A stretch of DNA of 64,000 bases, from contig NC_066584.1 in NCBI RefSeq assembly GCF_024323335.1, positions 428,553,319 to 428,617,318 of the forward strand, read 5' to 3'. Below, in pieces: positions 24,574-35,712 of this stretch. The first letter of the stretch is position 1, and each line of letters opens with the position of its first letter. Both the position numbers and the translations under genes were made by a program. Below the pieces are notes generated by a model, which was given only the letters and a program-made list of their open reading frames with translations, searched no databases and was not told where the DNA came from. Origin of the DNA: Lathyrus oleraceus (taxonomy: Eukaryota > Streptophyta > Magnoliopsida > Fabales > Fabaceae).

Positions 24574-27500
24574 GTTGATTTCTAGACCCATTGAACATAA
24601 TGACCCAACGCCATCTCCCAATTTTGAATTCCCTGTATTTGAGGCAGAGGAAGATGATGTTGAAGAGATTCCTGACGAGATTACCCGTCTACTTGAGCAT
24701 GAAGAGAAGATCATTCAGCTGCATCTTGAGAATCTGGAAACAATCAACTTGGGGTCTGAGGATTGTGTGCGAGAAGTGAAGATTGGGGCACTCCTGGAAG
24801 GATCTGTTAAGGAGGGGTTGATTGAATTCCTACGAGAATATGTCGATGTCTTTGCTTGGTCGTATGAAGACATGCCGGGTCTAGATACAGATATTGTGCA
24901 ACATTTCCTACCCTTGAAGCCTGAGTGCGTGCCTTTGAAGCAGAAGCTCAGAAGAACTCATCATGATATGGCAGTGAAGATCAAAGAAGAAGTTCAGAAG
25001 CAAATTGATGCGGGGTTTCTAGTGACTTCTACATATCCTCAATGGGTGGCCAATATTGTGCCCGTGCCTAAGAAAGATGGAAAAGTCCGGATGTGTGTGG
25101 GTTATAGAGATTTGAATAAAGCTAGTCCGAAAGATGATTTCCCTCTACCACATATTGATATGTTGGTAGACAATACCGCTAAATTCAAAGTCTTCTCATT
25201 TATGGACGGATTTTCCGGATATAATCAGATCAAGATGGCACCCGAGGATATGGAGAAGACAACATTCATCACACCTTGGGGAACATTCTGTTATCGAGTG
25301 ATGCCCTTCGGTTTGAAGAACGCCGGAGCCACGTATCAACGAGCTATGACCACCTTGTTTCATGATATGATGCACAAGGAGATTGAGGTATATGTTGATG
25401 ATATGATTGCTAAGTCAAGAACGGAAGTTGAACATGTAGAGCATCTGTTGAAGCTTTTTCAGCGTTTGAGGAAGTACAAGCTTCGTCTGAATCCTAACAA
25501 GTGTACATTTGGAGTCCGTTCTGGCAAGTTATTGGGCTTTATTATCAGAGAAAGAGGTATTGAGGTTGATCCTGCAAAGGTCAAAGCAATACAAGAGATG
25601 CCTGCGCCCAAAACTGAGAAGCAAGTCCGAGGTTTTCTTGGCCGCTTGAATTAAATTTCCAGATTCATATCCCACATGACTGCCACATGTGCGCCGATAT
25701 TCAAGCTCCTCCGGAAAGATCAGTCCCATGATTGGACCGAGGATTGCCAAAAAGCTTTCGATAGTATCAAAGAGTATTTGTCTGAACCTCCAATCCTGTC
25801 TCCGCCTGTAGAAGGAAGACCTTTGATCATGTATCTGACAGTTCTTGAAGACTCGATGGGTTGTGTACTTGGTCAGCAAGACGGATCAGGGAAGAAAGAG
25901 TATGCTATTTACTACCTAAACAAGAAGTTCATTGATTGTGAGTCTCGATACTCAATGCTTGAGAAGACATGTTGTGCCTTAGCTTGGGCTGCTAAGCGCC
26001 TACGCCAGTATATGATAAATCATATAACTTGGTTGATATCCAGAATGGATCCAATCAAGTACATATTTGAGAAGCCTGCTTTAACTGGGAGAATTGCCCG
26101 TTGGCAGATGTTGTTGTCTGAGTATGATATTGAGTATCGAGCTCAGAAGGCTATTAAAGGTAGTATCTTGGCTGACCACTTGGCACATCATCCGATTGAG
26201 GATTATCAGTCAGTTCAGTATGACTTCCCAGATGAGGAGATTCTGTATTTGAAGATGAAAGATTGTGATGAGCCTACACTAGATGAAGGGCCAGAACCTG
26301 GTTCCAGATGGAGTATGGTACTTGATGGCGCTGTAAATCAGTACGGAAATGGTATTGGGGCAGTAATTATTACTCCTCAGGGCACACACATTCCCTTTAC
26401 AGTAAGGTTAACTTTCAAATGCACGAATAATATGGTTGAGTACGAGGCCTGTATTATGGGATTGGAAGAATGCATTGATCTAAGGATCAAGCATCTTGAT
26501 GTTTATGGTGATTTGGCCCTTGTTGTCAATCAGATCAAGGGTGAATGGGAGACGAATCAGCCTGGTCTTATTCCATATAGGGATTACGCGAGGAGGATTT
26601 CAACGTTCTTTACTGATGTTGACTTTCATCATATTTCTCGAGATGAGAATCCGATGGCAGATGCTCTTGCTACGCTAGCCTCGATGATTGTGGTTAAATA
26701 TTGGAATAAAGTCCCCAATATCACTGTGATGCGCTTGGATAGACCAGCTCATGTATTTGCAGTTGAAGAAGTGAAGGATGACAAGCCTTGGTATTATGAG
26801 ATCAAGTGCTTCCTCCAGAACCAGGTTTATCCGTCTGGGGCATCTGTGAAAGATAGGAAGACTTTGAGAAGATTGTCAGGCAGTTTCTACCTCAATGGCG
26901 AAGTGCTTTATAAGAGAAATTTTGACATGGTTCTGCTCAGATGCGTGGATAGACACGAAGCAGACCTGTTGATGACTGAGGTCCATGAAGGTTCATTTGG
27001 TACCCATTCCAATGGACATGCCATGGCTAGAAAGATGTTGAGAGCAGGCTACTATTGGCTGACAATGGAGTCTGACTGCTGCAAATATGTAAAGAAATGC
27101 CATAAGTGTCAGATTTATGCGGATAAGATTCATATTCCCCCGACACTTCTGAATGTAATTTCATCACCATGGCCTTTCTCTATGTGGGGAATTGACATGA
27201 TTGAGCCGAAAGCGTCCAATGGACACATGTTTATTCTCGTAGCAATTGATTACTTCACTAAGTGGGTTGAAGCGGCATCATATGCAAATGTGACCAGGTA
27301 GGTGGTCGTGAAGTTTATCAAGAATCAACTCATATGCCGTTATGGTGTGCCAGATAAGATCATTACTGATAATGGATCTAACTTGAATAACAAGATGATG
27401 AAAGAGTTGTGTAGTGAGTTCAAGATTGCACACCATAATTCTTCTCCTTATAGACCCAAGATGAATGGGGCTGTTGAAGCTGCTAATAAGAATATCAAGA

Positions 27501-28026
27501 AAATTATCCAAAAGATGGTTGTTACGTACAAAGATTGGCATGAGATGCTGCCATTTGCTTTGCATGGATATCGTACATTTGTCCGCACTTCAACAGGGGC
27601 AACCCCTTTCTCTCTTGTTTATGGCATGGAGGTCGTACTCCCAGTAGAGGTGGAGATCCCGTCAATGTGAGTCTTGATGGAAGCCAAGTTGACTGATGCT
27701 GAATGGGTTCAGAGTCGCTATGACCAACTGATTTGATAGAAGAGAAGAGATTGACTACCATGTGCCATGGCCAGTTATATCAGCAGAGAATGAAGAAGGC
27801 TTTTGATAAGAAGGTCAAGCCTCACGTGTTCCGAGAGGGTGACCTCGTGCTCAAGAAGGTCTTGTCTTTCGCGCCCGATTCCAGGGGCAAGTGGACTCCA
27901 AACTATGAAGGTCCATATGTTGTTAAGAGAGCCTTTTCAGGCGGTGCTTTGATACTTACAACTATAGATGGGGAGGATTTCACTCGTCCTGTGAATTCAG
28001 ATGCAGTCAAGAAATACTTCGCCTAA
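24574..28026 (+). pseudogene. Inner Ogre RT, RNase H, second RNase H, integrase
   Basis: A polyprotein of about 1,150 codons is almost intact. RT covers about 24840-25560, with catalytic YVDD at 25391-25402. The Ty3-type RNase H is about 25670-26200. A second, archaeal-like RNase H lies at about 26310-26690 (acidic residues in MVLDGA, MVEYEA and NPMADALA); this dual arrangement is characteristic of the Tat/Ogre clade. Integrase follows: zinc-binding region about 26985-27115, catalytic residues in GIDM (27190), ITDNGS (27363) and GAVEAAN (27474), and a C-terminal region without a chromodomain ending VKKYFA. In-frame stops are TAA at 25652, TAG at 27299 and TGA at 27668; one base is missing near 27730. 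It is inactive only by these few changes. Confidence 0.92.
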
Positions 28027-28044
28027 AAATAAAAACAGAATAGC

Positions 28045-28200
28045 TCGCTAAGTTGAAAACCCGAAAGGGCGGCTTAGGCAAAAATGAGCGTCTCGGTGGA
28101 TTGAAAACCCGAAAGGGCGATCCAGGCAAAAGTTAGAGACATAAAAAATGAATATATGCATCCCGCTAGATTGAGTACCTCATCCTGGGGCAATCTAGGT
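28045..28200 (+). other. Three tandem RNA stem-loops after the integrase stop
   Basis: Three related units follow the stop codon. Outer stems are CTAAG/CTTAG (28048-28052 with 28073-28077), TGGAT/ATCCA (28097-28101 with 28120-28124) and CTAGATTG/CAATCTAG (28166-28173 with 28191-28198). The first two loops share TGAAAACCCGAAAGGGCG, with an inner CCC-GAAA-GGG hairpin. The third loop has CCTC/GGGG in the same place. Each unit is preceded by CTCG or CCCG and followed by GGCAAAA or GGTAAAA. Sequence changes in the stems are compensated, which points to a selected RNA fold in the 3' untranslated region. Confidence 0.7.
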
Positions 28201-30836
28201 AAAAATTAGGGATTTGGCAAGTAACTGCATCCTGACAAGACTGTGTTCTACAACTGTCATCCATCAGAGATTTTTGTTCATTCGTTGTCAACCAAAGCTT
28301 CGAATACATCGAGTTCAGAATTGGTGGAGAAATGGTCATTATGTTCAATGTAGCCCTTTTCCAATATATATCACCAATTTCAAACTTGTAAAAAAATCTA
28401 TGGGGTCTTGCCATTTGCAGGCTACCATTCCATCAAACGAATTTGAGCCTTTTATCCAATTATTTGCACTCTTATTTGCTTCTATTTCAACAAATGTTTT
28501 GCATTTTTTAATTGAGAAAATATCATTGTTTTAAATAAATGAATTTTTCATAACTTGTTTTTTAAACAAAGTGAACATTCACAATGACAAAAGGATACTT
28601 AGGAGATCCTTAGTGCTCTCCCAAGGGTGGTATGATCCCCAACAGGGTAAGACATTTGTTCATATCCCTGGCATGACTGTATCTTCTTCCTTCGGAGCCC
28701 CTTTTATGGTTCATCCCCGAGTGGTATGCTTGTTGAGATGTTCACCACTCTCCCCTTCAGCGGAAGAGCGATCTTTTCTCCTCAGCAGGTGTGATCTCGT
28801 TGGTGAGTTTGGTACTTGGTGTCGGATCACCAGATTCCTCTTATATCCCTCAGATGGATTCCCCAGTAGAGTTGCTTTTGTGGCAGTTTCTGCCTTTGCA
28901 ATGAACTTTTTTCCCCAGCCGGATTGACTGATGATTCATCCCCCAGAGATTTTGTGATTTCCTGGTATCTCTGATTCCCCGGCAGATCGGATACTCTCCA
29001 TTGGAATTTTGGGCTTCCTCCCTTGAGATGTAGTACCGGACGGCTGTGTGCCTTTTCCTTTGGAGCTGTTTGTGTTAGAATGTCTGTTTGTCAGCATTCA
29101 TCATACATAAATCACACATATGTGCATATAACCTTCAAATATTTGGATATTCATATTGCATTTTTTGCCATATATCTATTGTTTGTTATCCTCTGCTAGT
29201 TAGTAATACATTTCCCAAGTAGATGTCGGTGTCTGATCCCTCAATATAGAGTCAGCCCCTTTAGGCAGAAAGTGTTTATCTTTCCTTCCATATTCCCCAC
29301 TGAGTTATATCCTCGTGGACGACGGTTGTTTCTGCTTCCTCCCAACACATATATTGGGATGGGTTCCCCTATTGAGTTATACCTCATTAGGATGAGTCTC
29401 GATTCAGTTTGCCTTTTTGGTTTGATCCTAAATTGGCCTCTTGTGACTGTCTCTGGTGTTTCCCTGTGGTAAATGAATAATTGCTCAGTAATTAATAATT
29501 ATTCACCTTATCCTCAGCGGAGTTTATGGTTTTCTACCCTTATACCGGTAGTTGTAAACCCTATTTTCCCCCTTTTGCAGAGTTAACCATTGTTGTTCAT
29601 CCTAGTTGATGACGGTTACTCTTCCATGGTTTTCTACCCAGTATCCGGTAGATGTAATCCCCTCTTTGACGGTTATCATTATCCAATATTCGGTATTGAT
29701 ATTCCCTCCTTCTGTTGGATAATTGCTCTGATTAAGCAAATTTATCCCCAGCGGGTCCTCTTTCATTTACCGTTTGCCGGTGATGTTTGTTGCTCCCCTT
29801 GTTTGGTCATCATTATATACCTAGTTTTGGTATCCCGATGCCTTTCTCTGTCGGTCGATTTATCCTTTATTAACCCAGTAACCGGTTGTGGATAATCTTC
29901 CATGCGAGTATATTATCTACGTTCCGACGGTAATAGATAATATGTCTCATGCACTCTTTGGTCGAAGCCTTTTGTTCTTCCCCAGTCGAGTAAGATTCGT
30001 ATCCCTGTTTTGGAATCGAATGTCCATCCCATAATCGAGTTTGCGTTCTGCCCTCTTTTTGGATGATGAGTGTTTTGGGAATATTCCCCAATTCATGCTT
30101 TGGTTGGTCACCTATTATATGCCCAGTAACCGGTATCCCTGGTGTTCCTTCCTTCTGCTCCCTATTATGACTTTGGTCCCCTGTGGAGTCAGATTTTCCT
30201 GAGTTGAGATATACCTTTTAGGTCTTCCTCAGATGATTTGGTTGATTGATATCTCTCACCCTTATACCGGTCTTAGATATTCATTCTTCCCGAGCTTGTT
30301 GTTCTCTCACCCTTATACCGGTGATCAGATCACATGTCTCATTGAGCTTGTTACCCAATAACTGGTAACACCTCATCCCGCTGCTTCCCCAAGAGAGTTT
30401 TTTTAGACATCCCCAGTGAGGTATATGTTGTGGATCCCCTTTTGCTGTGTTGGCATATTCCCCAACACATACACCTTCGAGTCAGCTCGATGTCCTTCCA
30501 TTGGGTTTACTCCCTTTGGGATTTTGTTCCCCAACTTTCAAGTCGTGACCTGCTCACGCATTTTTTTTTCTTCTTATCCCTATGAGAGTCCCCAGAGTCT
30601 CTATCCCTAGTGAGTGTATTACTCCTATGGATTGTCAATTTCTCCGGATGTCTTTTCTTCTTTGTGGACACATATCCCCACAGAGTTTGTTTGTTTTGCA
30701 TACATACATTTGCATTATGAGGTCTCTTAGGGACCAAAATTTGTCTCTTTGTTATTATTTAAGCCCATTCTACCTCGTCGAGACAAAGATTTTAACCTTC
30801 ACTTCTCCGACTAGAATGACCTTAAATAGAGGCATC
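28201..30836 (+). other. Inner Ogre 3' untranslated region
   Basis: This is 2.6 kb without a credible gene. It is pyrimidine-rich on the plus strand (many TTCCCC and CCCCAG) and carries dispersed copies of CACCCTTATACCGGT, CCCAGTAACCGGT and related variants between 29530 and 30370. Short frames here have no recognisable product. A hypervariable, repeat-prone 3' untranslated region is known for Ogre elements and has been described as a source of satellite DNA. The polypurine tract before 30837 is not obvious; AAATAGAGGCATC is the nearest purine-rich stretch. Confidence 0.7.
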
Positions 30837-33800
30837 TGTAAGACCCCAATTTTGTTCCTAAGATCCCTCATGGCATCATAACATTGCATTGTATAGCCTC
30901 AAGGATCATTGAGCATCTTGGCTCCCTTTCCCTTTGGGTAGGGATCTCTTGTGAGTGGTTTGAGATCACCAAGCATGCTTGAATTGTATATCATTGCTTT
31001 TCTTGTTTTATTTACTAACCAAAAGCACAAAAATATGTCACTAACATCTTTTGTTTGTAGCTTAAGCAATCACCAGGTCAAGAGCTTCAAGAAGATCCTT
31101 TGTGCAAGAGATGAGGTATTTTCTTGGGATGAGGATCACATGATTATTATAAGGAGCTTACATGAGCTATGGTTTCATTTTGAAGCAATTTCACCAAGTG
31201 GTAGAGGCTCAAGTTAATCAAGACATTTCAAGGTCATCTGAGGACCAAAAGTCAACTGTGCAGTCAACTGAGGGCTATGAGGTGGGGAAATGAGTTGAGA
31301 CACCTCAATCATGTTCAAATGGGGTCTATTCATCATTCTAAACATCCATCTTGAAGATTCAAAGGTCATGGCAAAAGTTACTAAAAATGGAAAATGACCT
31401 ATAATTCAAAGTTTACAAATTTGGCAAGTTTTGGTCCACTTTCAACTTGACTTGTCAATGTCAAAGAAGTTTCAAATGGATGTTTTGTGAACATGAAAGT
31501 TGTATATATTTGTCTCCCCTTTCCAAAAAGTCCTAATTCATGTCCATATGATGAATGGTTGAGGAGTTATGGTCATTTGAGCACAAAGTGTGCATGGAAA
31601 TTCAAAATGGCATAACTTTTGATGTAATGCTTCAAATTGGTTCATTCTTTTTGCAAAGTGCTTCTCATGTTCAAGGCATCTCAAAGTAACATCAGTTGGC
31701 TCAATTGTGCAAAGGAATCATGGTCAAATGTTCATTATTTCACACATGTTCATTTTGAAGTAAATCTTCACCATTCATTTTTGGCTTGAGATGCAAGCAA
31801 ATTGATCTTCAAATCATGACCCTTGGTTGCTATTGAGTGGATTAAGACCATAACATGGAGTTGGTCACGTGTATTATGGGCATGTGAGCTCAATTTGCAT
31901 TTTTGCAAATTGCTTCATAACTCATTAATCATGATTAACCAATGAAAAAGAGGATTAGCATTGTCATTAGCAAGGAGTATAAGTACCAAAACCCTAATCA
32001 TAACTGCAAGAACAAACAATTTCAGATCAAAATTCAAGAAACTCTCTCAAAAATTCTCTCTCTTCGATTCTTCATTTTTTGCACACAAACCTCAAAGATC
32101 TTTGCATGTTCTTGATCCTCATGCTTCACTGAGCAAGAATCATCCACTGTTTGGAGCAATTCAGCCAGAATTCGAGCAGATCAAGAGCATTCTAATGGCA
32201 ATGGAAGTTGGAAATTGAAGCATATTCAAGAGGTTTCATCCATTCATTTTTGCATAAAGCTTCAAAGGAAGCTCATAGGAGATGATCTGGAGCAGTAGAG
32301 CTTGAGAGATCGCGTGTACAGAAAGCTTCATTCCAAGGTGACTCAAATTTCATCCTCTCCTTTTACTGATTTTTGGACATAGAACTGTAGATCTCATTGC
32401 GGAGGTTATGGATATATGATTAGATTTGAATTTGAGTGAGAATTGAGGATATGGTGTTGACTGGAAGTTTAGATCTAGAAAATGTTCCTCTTCGATTTGC
32501 AAAATCCAGGGGGAATTAGGATGAACTAAGGTCATATTTGGAAGCTACGTGAGAAGACGAGTAGAATGATGTAGGTTTTGTGAATTTCTGGAAAAGTGCA
32601 TGGCGACGCCACCGCGTGTCTCGCCGGAGAAGACGACCGGAGCTGAGCTCCGGCGTCTGCGTGTTTTAGGGTTTGGTGAGTAGGACGCCATGTGTGCCAT
32701 TGCGTGGTCGAGCGATTGGACAGGGTTGCTTTGACTAAGCCACGCGTGTATTGGACCGATGACTGGGAGGCTGAGTCATAAATGAAACGGTGCGTTTCAT
32801 GTTTTGAACCTGAGCCGTTGATCACGAGCGCGCGCCAGATCGTGTGGCTAGCGTTTTTTCTGGATTTATTTGAATTATGTTGTTTCCCTCCATTTCCATT
32901 TGATTTCAATTATTTTGTTCACTTTGTAAAATTCATAAAAAATGCAAAAATGATCCAAATGAGTCCCAATTTTTTTTCATAGTTTTGTATTGATGTCTAC
33001 TTTTTTATGGTGTTGAATTCATGAATTGTTGATGTCTGGATTTTTATGTGTGAATTTTTGAATCCATGTGGTGCGAAATTGATATAGTGTATTCGATGTG
33101 TTGTGAAATTCTCTATGTTGAACCTTCTGATCCAATTTTTTGCATACATGACATGAATTATTGGTCACTGGTTTGGATTTTTTCTCACATGTTATCATCA
33201 TTTTTGACACATAGAGAAAAGTGTGACAATTTGTGTCACATTTTTGACATTGAATTGGTGCATTTTTGTTCACATAGTATTTGCATCATTCTGGACTTGA
33301 TTTTTTGCATGTTGAACATTCATGGCATGAGAAACTTATACAAAAAATCTCAAAGTCATTGCATGCATTTCTGATTTGGTATGAATTTTCTAAGTTGGAA
33401 GCTCATTTTGTGCATATTTTTGAGGCTTTTTGAAGCATTTGAATGATATTTGGAGTATGGTGGATCTTTGGCCATGGTGATTGGTGTTTAGGGGTTCATA
33501 TGGTTCTGTTTGGGGATTGTGATTTGATTCATCTCATGCCATTGGTTGTTTATGCGTTGTTATGTTGATTGGATGTACATAAGCTAACTTTGTTGTTTTG
33601 TTTCAGGATTGGATACTTAGCATTGGTAATTGGGGTTTGTTCTCACTTTGTGAGATGCAAATACATTGAGTACTGACCTATTGTTGTTTTGTAGGGTTTT
33701 AATTGATGTGGTGAGCTCATGAGCTCATTTGAGTGCAAGGGCACTTATGCACTGAATTGTGTAACTGATAGAGGCTTTCAATGCTTGTTTTCTGGTTTTA

Positions 33801-35280
33801 TGACTGAAGTACTGACTGTTTAGTCTTTGTACAGGTACCTTAGTTGCTTGCTTGCTTTAGCTCTTGCTTAAGCTTTGGATTATGGTTGACACACCACTCA
33901 GGTAGTTAGCTTCTTACTTCATGTAGTCTGAAGTCCTGTCACCTTTTTGGCAGGCATTTTGCTGGCAAGTCCTCCTTTAGAGGCTCTGTTTGTGTTTGTT
34001 TAAAATATTGCTCAAAGACCTCCAAGAAGAGGCATGTGTTATATTTGATAAGACCTCCAAGAGAAGAGGCAATTGACGGATAAAAGGGATTAGTAGCCAT
34101 TCCCCCGTTATTCAGTGTGTCGTTCTTTATGCTCGCACTACGTGTTGATGCTTCTGAAAATGTGCCCCAGATCTTTGTCCAGAGTCTGTCAAGTGGAAAA
34201 GCATCCCACTTTCTGGATCCCCACGCTTTCTTTGTCATGAGCTCACCCTGGCCAGGGTTAAGAGCATGAGGTCTCATCCTCATTACCGATTTGATCAGCT
34301 TCACCCTAACGTTCAATGTTAGTGGTTAAGAGCTACAGATTACCCTTTACAGTTGGGCTTGTTTGTCGAGGTTGACATGACCCCTCTTGACTAAAGCCCA
34401 CTGTCATACGGTGAACTGACTTCGTGTGTTTTTGCTTTGGAAAGCAAATGTCGCGGTTAGCAAGAGTCGCCACCGACTTTTCTTTTATCCCATAAGGAAA
34501 GGTGGAAAAGAACAGGAAAGACCTTAATTAGATTTTGGGTTCGGGAGGTACATTATACAAAGGGAAGGTGTTAGCACCCTTTGTATCCATGGTTATCCAT
34601 GGGCTCTTAATTGCTTGATCACTTATGTTTGTCTGAAAAAAGTGTTTGTGACTTGCTTAAAAATGTTTTGAAAAGAGAGTTTAACTTTGTAATGATTCTT
34701 GTACGAATGTATACAAAGTATTTATCTCATTTAGTTTTGAAAACGGTTTAGAAAAATATAACTTGGCAATGATTCTAGTATGAATGTATACCGAGTGGTG
34801 ATTTTCTAGTATTTGCAAAGTGTGAGATATGTAAAATGTTTTAAGTAGTGATTCAGCATTTAAGAGTTATACCTACCCAAGGTCTTTATGGGCATTTCCT
34901 ATCCTTATGAGGGTAAAACTGCCCTTACTATTGAGAAGTAAGTAGGTTTATCCTTTGGATGTAAAAGGGTCATCGTAGGGTCATCGATTGGTCCTTGAAG
35001 GCAACATTCGTAAGGATACCTTAGCATTCGGAGGGACGATCATCATTTAACCGTAAGCTACACCGAAGGGTCTTCGAGGGACAAAATCATATATTCGCAG
35101 GCAACATCCGAGGGACTATGATTTATTTTATAGGGACATGATGATTTAATCGAAGGGTCTTTGCTAAGTGTATCCCCACATTCGCGGGACATGACCTTAA
35201 TATCGTAATACCGTAATACCGTAGGGTAACAAAGAGAGGTCCAAGATCACATATTCAAAGGCCATATTTTACAATCAATT

Positions 35281-35405
35281 AGGTAATTAGGATGAATCTC
35301 CACATTAAAATTAATACATTAAAATCAATTAAGTAATTTAGGGTGGATCTTCACAATAAAATTAATACATTAAAATCAATTAAGTAATTTAGGGTGAATC
35401 TCCAC
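35281..35405. repeat. 51-bp tandem duplication in the solo LTR
   Basis: About two and a half copies of a 51-bp AT-rich unit, recognisable by TTAATACATTAAAATCAATT at 35311 and again at 35362, each followed by AAGTAATTTAGGGTG. Confidence 0.75.
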
Positions 35406-35628
35406 AAGGGTATCCCACAAATAAAGTGGAATACCTATCAAGCTATCTTTTCCGGGGATATGTGAACCTTTACAAAACTCAGCAAACATGTCAGAATACC
35501 AAATCAGGGTGCAATCGAGAATTACACCACAAAAGAAATCACAACAGTCATAGGGTCAGGTAAACAATGCATGGCTATGATAAAACGTGTCAGATGAGCA
35601 AAAATCAGAACAGAAAAGTCAGCGACTG

Positions 35629-35712
35629 TCCCGTTCGCTCCTGCCTCGCCTAGCGAAGGCTTAGCGAATACTCGCTACATGCTCGCTTAGCGATGTGCTA
35701 GCGAGCGACTGC
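35629..35712. repeat. Cluster of TCGCYTAGCGA palindromes
   Basis: TCGCCTAGCGA and TCGCTTAGCGA palindromes and their halves (TTAGCGAA, CTCGCTA, CTAGCGAGCGA) are packed together. A second cluster lies at 36181-36252 with TTCGCTAGGCGAG, TTCGCTAGGCGAA and CTCGCCTAGCGAG. These are the only GC-rich islands in an AT-rich LTR. Confidence 0.7.

Noticed and set aside
28571..30610. Several 60-118-residue plus-strand frames in the Ogre 3' region as genes
   Set aside because: They overlap in different frames, have no family resemblance and lie in pyrimidine-rich untranslated sequence with low stop density.
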